Below, piece by piece: positions 9,188 through 17,966 of a stretch of 64,000 bases of DNA. The stretch is from Microbulbifer celer (lineage in GTDB: Bacteria > Pseudomonadota > Gammaproteobacteria > Pseudomonadales > Cellvibrionaceae): contig NZ_CP087715.1 in the NCBI RefSeq assembly GCF_020991125.1, positions 2,383,501-2,447,500 of the forward strand, read 5' to 3'. A model generated the notes under the pieces. It did not search any database. It had not been told where the DNA came from and worked only from the letters and a program-made list of their open reading frames with translations. Made by a program: the position numbers and the translations under genes. Position 1 is the first letter of the stretch. Each line of letters opens with the position of its first letter.

Positions 9188-10687
9188 TTGAGCCAGACCG
9201 CGTCCAGTCAACCTGATACTGAACACCACACACCCAGCCTCCTGGATGCCCTCATCCCTCTCCTGATCCTGATTGCCCTGCTCTCGCTCTCTGTCTTCTT
9301 CTACGGCGCAGACTCGTCCTACGGCCCCAACCAGATCGCGCTGCTGCTCTGTGCCGGCGTAGCCGCCCTGATGGGGATGAAAAACGGTTTCAGCTGGAGT
9401 CAGATGGAAAGCGGGATGCTGCACGGCATTGGCCTGGTCTTCGGTGCCATCCTGATCCTGCTGGCGGTGGGTTCCCTGATCGGCAGCTGGATCCTCGCTG
9501 GCACGGTACCATCAATGATCTATTACGGCGTACAGATCCTGTCGCCCCAGTGGTTCTACGCCGCCAGCTGTATCATTTGCGCGGTGGTGGGCCTCAGTAT
9601 CGGCTCCAGCTGGACCACCGCCGGCACCCTGGGCGTGGCCCTCATGGGCATCGCCGGTGCATTGGGCCTGAATCCGGCTATCACTGCCGGTGCGGTCATC
9701 TCCGGCGCCTACTTCGGTGACAAGATGTCGCCGCTGTCCGATACCACCAACGTCGCAGCTGCGGTTACCTCCAACGACCTGTTCCTGCATATCCGCCATA
9801 TGCTGTGGACCACCATTCCCGCATTTGTCATCGCACTGATCATTTTTTCCATCATCGGCCTCACCAGCAAAACCGGCCACGCATCCGCCAGCGACATCCA
9901 ACAACTGCTTTCCGCCCTGCGGGACGAGTTCCATATTTCCATTGTGAGCCTGCTGCCGCTGGTGCTGCTGCTCGCCATGGCGTGGAAAAAGGTCCCCGCC
10001 TACCCGACGCTGATGATTGGCGCACTGGTGGGCTGCGTGATTGCGATACTCTTCGAGCCCAATGCCACCCGCCAGCTTGCCGGCGGTGAAGGCCCACTGA
10101 GCCTGGTGAAAGGTGCCTGGCACGCGCTGTTCGATGGTTACAAATCCACCTCCAGCAATGAAGCGGTAGCTTCCCTCCTGTCCAAGGGCGGAATGAGCAG
10201 TATGCTCAACACCATCTGGCTGATCATCTCGGCGATGGCTTTCGGCGGGGTGATGGAGCGCGCCGGCTTCCTGGATCGTATCGTCAACTGGGCACTGTCT
10301 GGCGTGAAGACCGTCGGTGGCCTGGTGACCACTACCGTATTCACCTGCTTTGGCATGAATGCCGCGGCCGGCGACCAATATATGGCCATCATCATTCCCG
10401 GGCGCATGTTCCGCGAGGCGTTCGAAGACAAAGGCCTGCACGGGCTGAACCTGTCTCGCACACTGGAAGACTCCGGCACCATCACTTCGGTGCTGATCCC
10501 CTGGAATACCTGCGGCGCCTACATGAGCGCGACCCTCGGTATTGCCACCTTCACGTATGCGCCCTTCGCGCTGTTCAATTTGCTGTGCCCGCTGCTGGCC
10601 ATTGCCTACGGCTGGCTGCACTTCAAGCAGATGCCGCTGGGCAAACAGGACGTATTGCCGGTAGCGGAAGAGGCTCCCGCGCAATAA
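9188..10687 (+). CDS. nhaC: NhaC-type Na+/H+ antiporter
   Basis: The likely start is the TTG at 9188, six nt after AGGAGA. The frame is open much further upstream, but that part has no family similarity. The 499-residue protein has about 11-12 TM helices. Family marks include GSSWTTAGTLGVALMGIAGA, the GAYFGDKMSPLSDTTNVA block, and GMNAAAGDQYMAI with the LEDSGTITSVLIPWNTCGAY region. It exchanges cytoplasmic Na+ for protons at the inner membrane, fitting a marine host. It is transcribed alone and is followed 88 nt later by the DUF3549 gene on the same strand. Confidence 0.93.
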   Translation: MSQTASSQPDTEHHTPSLLDALIPLLILIALLSLSVFFYGADSSYGPNQIALLLCAGVAALMGMKNGFSWSQMESGMLHGIGLVFGAILILLAVGSLIGSWILAGTVPSMIYYGVQILSPQWFYAASCIICAVVGLSIGSSWTTAGTLGVALMGIAGALGLNPAITAGAVISGAYFGDKMSPLSDTTNVAAAVTSNDLFLHIRHMLWTTIPAFVIALIIFSIIGLTSKTGHASASDIQQLLSALRDEFHISIVSLLPLVLLLAMAWKKVPAYPTLMIGALVGCVIAILFEPNATRQLAGGEGPLSLVKGAWHALFDGYKSTSSNEAVASLLSKGGMSSMLNTIWLIISAMAFGGVMERAGFLDRIVNWALSGVKTVGGLVTTTVFTCFGMNAAAGDQYMAIIIPGRMFREAFEDKGLHGLNLSRTLEDSGTITSVLIPWNTCGAYMSATLGIATFTYAPFALFNLLCPLLAIAYGWLHFKQMPLGKQDVLPVAEEAPAQ

Positions 10688-10775
10688 CCTTCTACCTTCT
10701 CATCCACATCCTGAACACAACAGGGAGCGCCCGGCGCTCCCTGCCAACACCCCGGTATGACCGTGAGCGAGCACC

Positions 10776-11900
10776 GTGAGCAAGCAAAGTAACGACACGC
10801 CTTCAAACCCCGCCCCCACAACACTGTCCGGGTTGATTGCCGCTGCCAACTTCCGGCTGCGCTGGTTTGATCTCGGCCGCCGGGTGCGCGAGATCCATAC
10901 CGAAACCGCCGAACAGTTTGAAGCCGGCGAAACACCCTGGCCGCACCCTTACCTGCGTCACGCCTGGTGCGGACTGTTACTGTGGCCGAAGGCCGACACG
11001 GATGGAGCACCCGTGGCATGGTTCCTGCGCCTGCCATTGGACGAACAGGGCAAACTCCTGTTACCCGTCCGCGACCGCTTCCTGCGACAACTGGATGACG
11101 CCCTCAAGCCCATCGCCGGTGCCACCGACCAGCAGAATTCAGATCCGGCGGCGCGCCTGCAGCGCGCACTGGACGACAGCGGACTGACGTATACGCCGCC
11201 GGACGAGCGTCGCGCAGTATTCCACGCAAAAGCGGCCCAGCGCCTCAAACACCCGCCCAGCAGCCACTGGCCCGCGGCGCAAAAATTCGCAGAACAACCC
11301 GACCACACCGCCTGGCAACACCTGGCATTACAGGGCATCGCCGACCTGGCAGTGCGCTGGCAGGAGGTAAAACCCACCCTGGTGAAACACACCGGTGAAT
11401 ACCCCGCACCGTTTCTCATCAGCCTGTGCCAGTGCCTGGAAGGCGAGCCGGTTGACGGCACGCTCACCAGAGCGCTGATCCGGCGTGCTGATACCGTACT
11501 AACAAATATTGATGCCGCACCGGGCGACCGGGAGTCACTGGCGCCTGCAGACCTTGCCCTGTTGACGGCGATCGTCCGGGGCATCTCTCACAGTACCGAG
11601 GCCCACCTGCGGCAGGACTTTCTGCTGAAGCTGCTGGAGTCTCCCGCGGCCGCCAACGGCGAGGTGCTGGCTGCAATCGGCAGCCGCTGTTGCGACGACC
11701 TGCTGATTCCCGAACTGGCTGAACTGTGGTTACAGAACCTCAGTGAAAGTCAGCCTCAACAAACTTTCAACCTGCTGCTGACAGATCTCCTGTTCCTGCC
11801 ACAGCTGCGCAATGTACTCCTGGAAACCCTGCGTAACCCGGAACGATCAGAGGCCATCGCCCGGGCATTTGGCGAGTTTTTACAACCCAGCGGGCAGTAA
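10776..11900 (+). CDS. DUF3549 family protein
   Basis: A 374-residue soluble protein starting at GTG 10776. A nearby ATG at 10757 is out of frame. Sequence features such as LSGLIAAANFRLRWFDLGRRV near the N-terminus and an alpha-helical HEAT-like C-terminal half match DUF3549, a family of Gammaproteobacteria with no known function. No signal peptide, TM segment or catalytic motif is visible. It is probably monocistronic or read with nhaC. Confidence 0.8.
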   Translation: MSKQSNDTPSNPAPTTLSGLIAAANFRLRWFDLGRRVREIHTETAEQFEAGETPWPHPYLRHAWCGLLLWPKADTDGAPVAWFLRLPLDEQGKLLLPVRDRFLRQLDDALKPIAGATDQQNSDPAARLQRALDDSGLTYTPPDERRAVFHAKAAQRLKHPPSSHWPAAQKFAEQPDHTAWQHLALQGIADLAVRWQEVKPTLVKHTGEYPAPFLISLCQCLEGEPVDGTLTRALIRRADTVLTNIDAAPGDRESLAPADLALLTAIVRGISHSTEAHLRQDFLLKLLESPAAANGEVLAAIGSRCCDDLLIPELAELWLQNLSESQPQQTFNLLLTDLLFLPQLRNVLLETLRNPERSEAIARAFGEFLQPSGQ

Positions 11901-12379
11901 TCTGGATATCATTTGCCTGCCCTTTTATTCCGTTCCGGCAGGTACCCTGCCCTGCCGGAGACTCCCCCATCGCCGATGAGCAAAAATTAGCCGCACAATT
12001 CAACCCGGATTTTGCCCTCGGTTGAAAAATTTTACGCCCCGTACTGTTTGCGCATCACACGAAACGTCGCTTGACCCGCCAGAAATTTATTCCCCGGCAA
12101 GAAAAAAAATTTTTTCTCACTTTACTGAAGTAACAGCCCGCCCAATACAAACTCAAAAAAATCCTGAAATGGCGCCAGACGCTACGTATACAGACTTTTT
12201 CCTGTGACAAAGTGGCGGCTGTTTTATCCCCAATTGCCCCTTGGCGGCTATTTTAACCGCGCGCCTATTACACTCCATTGGGCGGTATGTTTGTAGAAAA
12301 GATTTTTACAAAGCACACCAAACAGGTGACGTTTTATTGTCTATGCTATTGACTGACATCAACGGAAAGGAGTTAGGGG
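11901..12379. other. AT-richer intergenic region, no gene seen
   Basis: 479 nt, clearly more AT-rich than its neighbours (AAGAAAAAAAATTTTTTC near 12101-12117). No coding frame with family features is seen. It probably carries the promoter of the small lipoprotein gene. Confidence 0.55.
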
Positions 12380-12574
12380 ATGAATTTCACTCCAGCAAAG
12401 TACTTAACCGGAATTATTTGTGCACTGGTCCTCGCAGGTTGCTGTGCGCCGGCTCCGATGCCGGCCGCCTGCCCTCCGGGCTCAGAGCAGATTCCGACTT
12501 CCATGGCCTGTCCTGCGGACGCGGATTGCTGGATGGCATCCGATAACGTGCGCTGCATGAAGGTGGTTAAATAA
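12380..12574 (+). CDS. Small Cys-rich lipoprotein
   Basis: A 64-residue protein preceded by a strong AAAGGAG site. The N-terminus is a lipoprotein signal with lipobox LAGC, so Cys21 would be lipidated. The mature part of about 44 residues has five further Cys after the lipidated one (C22, C31, C44, C50, C59) and is Pro/Ala-rich near its start. It may be a disulfide-bonded envelope peptide. The family is not recognised. A terminator follows 25 nt after the stop, so it is its own transcription unit. Confidence 0.7.
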   Translation: MNFTPAKYLTGIICALVLAGCCAPAPMPAACPPGSEQIPTSMACPADADCWMASDNVRCMKVVK

Positions 12575-12599
12575 CCACATTCATAACAGGACATGCGAG

Positions 12600-12629
12600 A
12601 TGCCGCTCTTTCTGAGCGGCATTTCGTTC
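12600..12629 (+). terminator. Rho-independent terminator after small lipoprotein gene
   Basis: ATGCCGCTC (12600-12608) pairs with GAGCGGCAT (12614-12622) around a 5-nt loop and is followed by TTCGTTCT. Confidence 0.75.
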
Positions 12630-12999
12630 TGGCCACCCCGGTTCGACCAACCTCGCACAACAAACCGCTGAAACTTGCCCAACGGTAACTCGCAGTAATT
12701 TCTCGCTTTTTACGTATTACACGTTTTCTCCGTTTCTACTCTTTCCTCCCTCTGCCTGCCGACAGGTATCACATCCGAATCCGTTACAATTGAAACTGCA
12801 TACCCGATGCCGTATTCATATCTTCACACTGTCATAACACCATGCCCGGTCAACGACCGCCACTTCCTGTTGACGGATAAACTTCCTGTAGAAAACACCG
12901 GCATCCCGTGATCGAGCCACATGATCTGCTGGCCGTATGCGTCATTTGTGGTTAATATTTGCGCCTGTAAATTTACTACAAGAACGGCTATACATACTC
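12630..12999. other. Intergenic region upstream of pgi
   Basis: 370 nt with no gene seen. It is AT-rich around 12695-12800 and presumably carries the pgi promoter. No operator palindrome or tRNA-like structure was found. Confidence 0.5.
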
Positions 13000-14613
13000 A
13001 TGGACGCACTCCCACTCACAGCAGCTATTGCCAAACTCCAACAGCACCAGAAGCAACACCACTGGTCGCTGCGTGAACTGTTCGCAGAATCTCCCGAACG
13101 CGCGCAACAATTCAGCGCATCGGCGGCGGGCCTCTATCTGGATTACAGCAAGAACCTGCTGCGGGAAGACACCCTGGCACTGCTGCTCGAATATGCGGAA
13201 ACTGCGAATCTGAAGCAGTCCATCAACGATCTGCTTTCCGGCACCAACATCAATAACACCGAGCATCGCCCTGCCCTGCACACCGCTCTGCGTTTCCAGG
13301 GAGAACCCACGACAGAGCACGAACAGGCGGTGGCCGAGTGCCGCGCGCAGATGAAAGCGTTTGTAGAGCGCGTGCTCAGCGGCGAATGGACCGGTTTCAG
13401 CGGCAAGGCCATCCGCCATGTGGTCAATATCGGTATCGGCGGATCCGACCTGGGCCCGCGTATGGTGTGTGAAGCCCTGCGCCCCTGGCACCAGGAAGCG
13501 CTGGATGTACACTTCGTGGCCAACATCGACGGCGCTGACCTGAGCGATACCATCGCTGCACTGCCCGCTGACGAGACCCTGTTCATCGTCGCTTCCAAGT
13601 CCTTCTCCACGCTGGAAACCCGTCAGAACGCGCTCTCGGCCCGTCAATGGGTGATGGATGCAGGCTGCAAAGAGTCGGAGTTGGAAAAGCATTTTGTCGC
13701 CGTGAGCAGCAACATCACTGCCGCACTGGATTTCGGAATCGCCGCGCAGAATATTTTCCCGATGTGGGACTGGGTGGGCGGTCGCTATTCCCTGTGGTCC
13801 GCCATTGGCCTGCCCATTGCCCTGGCCTGCGGATTCGAGGCGTACAGCGAGCTGCTTGCCGGTGCCAACGCCATGGATACGCACTTTGCAGAAGCGCCGT
13901 TTGAGCAGAACCTGCCGGTACTGATGGCGCTGATCCACTTCTGGTATCGCCAGACCTGGGGCGCCGGCAGCCTTGCGGTTCTTCCTTACGCACAGCGCCT
14001 GGCCAAGTTCCCGGCGTGGCTGCAACAGCTGGATATGGAGAGCCTGGGCAAGCGCGTTACCCGCGATGCGCAACCGCTTACCTACCCAAGCGGTAGTGTG
14101 ATCTGGGGTGCCGAGGGCAGCAACGGCCAGCACTCGTTCCACCAGTTGCTGCACCAGGGCACGGATATGATTCCCGCCGACTTTGTGGCGATCAAGGAAC
14201 CCACTTCCGAGCTGAAAGAGCAGCACCGGTGGCTGCTGGCCTGCTGCCTGAGCCAGAGTCAGGCGCTGCTCCAGGGCAAGTCCCTTGCGGAGGCGCGCCA
14301 GGAGCTGGAGGCTTCCGGGCACACCCATAAAGAAGTACACCACCTGGCGCCGCACAAGGTGATTCCGGGTAACCGCCCGAGCAATACCCTGATCGCCGAG
14401 AAGCTGGATCCGTTCCACCTGGGCAGTCTGCTGGCGCTGTACGAGCACAAGGTATTTACCTTCGGCACGCTGCTGGATATCAATCCGTTTGATCAGTGGG
14501 GTGTGGAACTGGGTAAAGTGCTGGGCAATGCTGTGCACGATGCCATCGAGGGAGATATTCCTGCGGACTGGGATGGGTCTACGGCCAATCTGCTGAAGAT
14601 GCTATTGAAGTAA
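13000..14613 (+). CDS. pgi: Glucose-6-phosphate isomerase
   Basis: A 537-residue cytoplasmic enzyme interconverting glucose-6-P and fructose-6-P in glycolysis and gluconeogenesis. NIGIGGSDLGPRM, the PGI signature 1 region WDWVGGRYSLWSAIG, the EGSNGQHSFHQLLHQG block with catalytic His, and the signature 2 region GTLLDINPFDQWGVELGK are all present. The ATG at 13000 gives MDALPLTAAI and is preferred to an in-frame ATG at 12937, which would add 21 residues not typical of the family. It is a single-gene unit, convergent with the slipin gene. Confidence 0.96.
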   Translation: MDALPLTAAIAKLQQHQKQHHWSLRELFAESPERAQQFSASAAGLYLDYSKNLLREDTLALLLEYAETANLKQSINDLLSGTNINNTEHRPALHTALRFQGEPTTEHEQAVAECRAQMKAFVERVLSGEWTGFSGKAIRHVVNIGIGGSDLGPRMVCEALRPWHQEALDVHFVANIDGADLSDTIAALPADETLFIVASKSFSTLETRQNALSARQWVMDAGCKESELEKHFVAVSSNITAALDFGIAAQNIFPMWDWVGGRYSLWSAIGLPIALACGFEAYSELLAGANAMDTHFAEAPFEQNLPVLMALIHFWYRQTWGAGSLAVLPYAQRLAKFPAWLQQLDMESLGKRVTRDAQPLTYPSGSVIWGAEGSNGQHSFHQLLHQGTDMIPADFVAIKEPTSELKEQHRWLLACCLSQSQALLQGKSLAEARQELEASGHTHKEVHHLAPHKVIPGNRPSNTLIAEKLDPFHLGSLLALYEHKVFTFGTLLDINPFDQWGVELGKVLGNAVHDAIEGDIPADWDGSTANLLKMLLK

Positions 14614-14665
14614 CTTTTTTGCTCAGTGGCCGCCGCTCAGGTAGCTGGGTGGCGGCAAAAACTAT

Positions 14666-15442
14666 CTACGAAGCACCAGGGCTTTTCTTAACCTGCTGCT
14701 CCAACAGAGGGTTGATCAGATCCATCGGCAGCGGGAACACTATCGTGGAATTCTGCTCGCCGGCAATATCGATCAACGTCTGCATATACCGCAGGGTAAT
14801 CGCATTGGAGTTCTTCGACAGCTCCCTAGCCGCCTCGGTGAGTTTCACCGCCGCCTGCGCTTCACCATCGGCGTGGATCACCTTCGCCCGCCGCGAACGC
14901 TCCGCCTCTGCCTGCTTGGCAATGGCCCGGATCATACTCTCGTCGAGATCGATATGTTTGATCTCTACATTGGTCACCTTCACGCCCCAGGCATCCGTCT
15001 GTTCATCCAGAATCTTCTGGATATCCACATTCAACTTATCCCGCTCGGAAAGCATCTCATCCAACTCATGCTTACCCAGCACCGACCGCAACGTCGTCTG
15101 TGAAAGCTGGCTCACCGCCTCATCATAATGCTCCACATTGATAATCGCCGACTGCGGATCGATCACCCGGTAGTAAACCACCGCATTCACCTTCACCGAA
15201 ACGTTATCGCGACTGATCACATCCTGCGTCGGCACATCCATCACCACCGTGCGAAGATCCACCCGCTCCATGGTCTGGATCACCGGAATAATAATGATTA
15301 GACCCGGCCCCTTCACCGACTGAAAACGTCCCAGAAAAAATACCACCGCGCGCTCGTATTCCCGCAGCACCCGGATCGCGTACATCACCAGCAGAACAAC
15401 TGCCAGCCCCAGCAGGGTGAAAAAATAGCTGACCATAAACAT
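14666..15442 (-). CDS. Slipin / SPFH-domain membrane protein
   Basis: A 258-residue SPFH protein with an N-terminal membrane anchor (about 3-23). The stomatin/slipin core follows ([46 protein letters not shown]) and then a helical segment rich in Ala and charged residues ([24 protein letters not shown]). Slipins oligomerise in membrane microdomains and partner with NfeD-type proteases. It begins 19 nt after the NfeD gene on the same strand, so the two form an operon. Confidence 0.92.
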   Translation of the reverse strand: MFMVSYFFTLLGLAVVLLVMYAIRVLREYERAVVFFLGRFQSVKGPGLIIIIPVIQTMERVDLRTVVMDVPTQDVISRDNVSVKVNAVVYYRVIDPQSAIINVEHYDEAVSQLSQTTLRSVLGKHELDEMLSERDKLNVDIQKILDEQTDAWGVKVTNVEIKHIDLDESMIRAIAKQAEAERSRRAKVIHADGEAQAAVKLTEAARELSKNSNAITLRYMQTLIDIAGEQNSTIVFPLPMDLINPLLEQQVKKSPGAS

Positions 15443-15461
15443 GCTCCCTGAAATTCAATTT

Positions 15462-16943
15462 TTATTCCGGCTGCACGGGTTTCACTTCCAACCGCAACCC
15501 CTGCTCCGCCGTTACCTGTACCATCTGCCCCATGCTCAAATCACTACCGCTGTGAGCCATCCAGATTTCACCATCGATTTTCACCAACAGTGTTGGTGTC
15601 ACCTCCGCTACCACGCCAGTGCGCCCGACCATGGCTTTATTGCTCGCCACCTTCGGTTTGCGCAGACTGCGTCCCACGGCGTAGAGCAGCCCCATCAACG
15701 CGAGACCACTGATGCCGGCAATCGCACCAATCAAACCTTTTGAGACCTGCATACCCGGTACATCGCTATCGATCAGCATCACCGAACCAATAATCAATGC
15801 GATCACCCCGCCAATCCCCAGCGCGCCAAAGCTGGGGACAAAAAATTCCGCCGCAATCAGCAACGCCCCCACTACGATCAATGCCAGGCCGGCGTAATTG
15901 ATGGGCAAAACCTGTAGCGCATAGAGTGCCAACAGGAGACTGATCACCCCCACGATCCCCGGCACCATGGCGCCGGGGCTGTAACCTTCAAAAATAAGCC
16001 CGTAGATACCGATCAACAGCAGGATATAAGCCACTTGCGGATTGGTAATGATTGCCAGCAGCTCGTTGCGCCAGTCCGGGCTGTATTCCACCACCGGTAA
16101 CCTGGTGGTTGCCGGGTCGATCTTGCGTGTGCCGGATGCCATTGCTACTTCCCTGTCGCCCACCTGCTGCAGCAGGTCAGTCCGGTTCTCGGCGACAATA
16201 TCGATCACATTCTCTTGCTGCGCCTCGGTTGCGGTCAGTGTGGCTGCCTCGCGCACCGCTTTCTCCGCCCAATCCGCATTGCGTCCACGGCGGTTGGCCA
16301 GGCCGCGGATATAGGCGACCGAGTCGTTGATGACCTTGCGCTCCATGGTGGATTTGGGCGGCGGGGTGGATTCAGTGCCATCGGCACCCTCACTCTCCCC
16401 CTGCTTTCCGTCTTCGCCCGTATCACCTTCCATTTTTTCTGGCTTGGGTTTGCGCTGTTCGGGCCTTTCACCGGGTGCATCTCCCTGAGGATCCTGCCCG
16501 GGCATGCCCCCCATCTGCACCGGTGTGGCGGCGCCGAGGGTGGTGGATGGTGTCATCGCGGCAATATGACTTGCGTAGAGAATATAAGTACCGGCACTGG
16601 CGGCACGAGCACCGGCGGGCGTGACGTAAGTAATGTAGGGGATATCAGAGGCGAGAATGTGCTGGATGATGTCTCGTGTCGCCGCATCGAGGCCGCCCGG
16701 CGTATCGAGGCGCACAATGATGAGTTGAGCGCCTTTCTCTCTCGCCTCGTCGCTGGTACGCACCAGGTAATCGGTAGTGGCCGGCCCGATGGCACCGGAT
16801 ATGGAAAGCTCCGCAATATGTGGCTCATCGGTATCGAGGTCGGACTCCTGCGCCGCCAGCGACAGCGACAGCGACAGTGAAAGAGACTGCGCTACCAGCA
16901 GCAGCAACCAGAAGGCAACGCCTTTCGACAACCGCTTGATCAT
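15462..16943 (-). CDS. NfeD-family membrane-bound serine protease
   Basis: A 493-residue protein. A signal peptide (1-30) contains a run of alternating Ser-Leu. The ClpP-like serine protease domain has the oxyanion segment TPGG at 81-84 and the nucleophile region AASAGTY (Ser116), with K203 in MERKVINDSVAYIR as a candidate general base. Four or five TM helices (about 300-420) and a C-terminal NfeD OB-fold follow. In archaeal homologues this protease cleaves the C-terminus of the partner stomatin. An acidic Pro/Glu/Gly-rich insert (about 145-195) separates the two catalytic elements and looks like a disordered loop. It is in an operon with the slipin gene. Confidence 0.92.
   Translation of the reverse strand: MIKRLSKGVAFWLLLLVAQSLSLSLSLSLAAQESDLDTDEPHIAELSISGAIGPATTDYLVRTSDEAREKGAQLIIVRLDTPGGLDAATRDIIQHILASDIPYITYVTPAGARAASAGTYILYASHIAAMTPSTTLGAATPVQMGGMPGQDPQGDAPGERPEQRKPKPEKMEGDTGEDGKQGESEGADGTESTPPPKSTMERKVINDSVAYIRGLANRRGRNADWAEKAVREAATLTATEAQQENVIDIVAENRTDLLQQVGDREVAMASGTRKIDPATTRLPVVEYSPDWRNELLAIITNPQVAYILLLIGIYGLIFEGYSPGAMVPGIVGVISLLLALYALQVLPINYAGLALIVVGALLIAAEFFVPSFGALGIGGVIALIIGSVMLIDSDVPGMQVSKGLIGAIAGISGLALMGLLYAVGRSLRKPKVASNKAMVGRTGVVAEVTPTLLVKIDGEIWMAHSGSDLSMGQMVQVTAEQGLRLEVKPVQPE
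16858..16887 (-). repeat. Hexanucleotide repeat in the NfeD signal peptide
   Basis: Five hexamers in a row, three exact AGCGAC and two variants, encode the Ser-Leu run in the hydrophobic core of the signal peptide. A change in copy number would stay in frame and alter the length of the h-region. Confidence 0.7.
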
Positions 16944-17203
16944 AGGATTATTCCGGGGGCGGAAGCGGGAGAATGGAAATATGAGCGTAACAGACTGGCC
17001 AGGAGATGGAGGGAATCAGGCGCCCACTGTCGTCCCTGCGTCGACCGAATTCGCGCTTTATACCGACAAATTCTACTTATACGGAACTCCCTCAGTTGCG
17101 GGACATCCAATCCATTGGATGGAATACCGCTACGAGTCACTTAATCAATTCCGCAATCAGCACCGAAAATATCATCGCAGCAGACGGATCGCAGTAACCA
17201 ATC

Positions 17204-17941
17204 GTGTCATATCCCGCCACATATTTTGTACCCCCCCAATACCACCGGGGGCAGAGTCGGCGAACGGTTGTCGCGTTGGGGGTTGCGCTGTGCCTGCACG
17301 GTGTCGCGCTGTTTGTCCCGGTTCAATTCTATTCAGCAACACCATCAAGGCCGGATCCACTGCGGATAAAGCTCTCGTTCGAATCACACGACCGCAATAT
17401 GCCCGGCTCACTGGAGCGACCTACCCCCGAGGCCGAAGAGCCTGCAAAGCAGTCGCGTCCGGCTACATCGAATCCAGTATCGCCCGATCCAGGGGCGACA
17501 GGCCCCGAAACGCCACCAGCCCCGCTTCCCAAGCAGGCCATTCCAGAATCCAAACCGACCTCCCGGAAACAACAACCTGCGCTCCGGCCAGAGCCCGCGG
17601 GTGTACCCGAAAAGAAATCGCAGAACCTGACAGAGCCTCCCGGGAATTCAGCCAGCCACTCGGACGGCGCCAAATCCCGCTCGACGGTTTTCGACCCCAG
17701 GCTGTCACAGCAACTTCAGAAAGCGCGCAATAGGGTGCAAAAGTTTGAAACCCGCGATACTAACCAGGCAACTGAAAACGGCGTGTTCATTCAGCGAGGC
17801 AATAAATGCTGGGAGTTTAAGAAACTGTTACCGGCAGGCAATGAAACCAACGTGACGCAACGATTCAATATCAACTGCAGCGAGCGCCGCAGAACACAGG
17901 AAGATATCGACCGGCTTGCAGAAAAGTACGGCATTCCCTGA
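17204..17941 (+). CDS. TonB-like inner-membrane protein with Pro-rich periplasmic region
   Basis: A 245-residue protein starting at GTG 17204, with a weak ribosome site. A short basic N-terminus precedes one TM helix (about 22-40, VVALGVALCLHGVALFVPV), then a Pro/Ser/Lys-rich segment (about 55-160) and a C-terminal domain with two Cys (CWEFKKLL and INCSERRR). The topology is like TonB or TonB-box partners, but the C-terminal domain is not a TonB domain that I recognise. Role unknown. It stands alone between divergently and convergently oriented operons. Confidence 0.75.
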   Translation: MSYPATYFVPPQYHRGQSRRTVVALGVALCLHGVALFVPVQFYSATPSRPDPLRIKLSFESHDRNMPGSLERPTPEAEEPAKQSRPATSNPVSPDPGATGPETPPAPLPKQAIPESKPTSRKQQPALRPEPAGVPEKKSQNLTEPPGNSASHSDGAKSRSTVFDPRLSQQLQKARNRVQKFETRDTNQATENGVFIQRGNKCWEFKKLLPAGNETNVTQRFNINCSERRRTQEDIDRLAEKYGIP

Positions 17942-17966
17942 AACCGGCCCATTATCTATCGTGAAA

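Noticed and set aside
12022..12207. 61-codon frame upstream of the small lipoprotein gene
   Set aside because: Low-complexity translation of AT-rich DNA with no ribosome site or homology.
14629..14656. GCCGCC/GGCGGC hairpin between pgi and the slipin gene
   Set aside because: Only 6 bp with a 16-nt loop and short T-runs; too weak to call a terminator.
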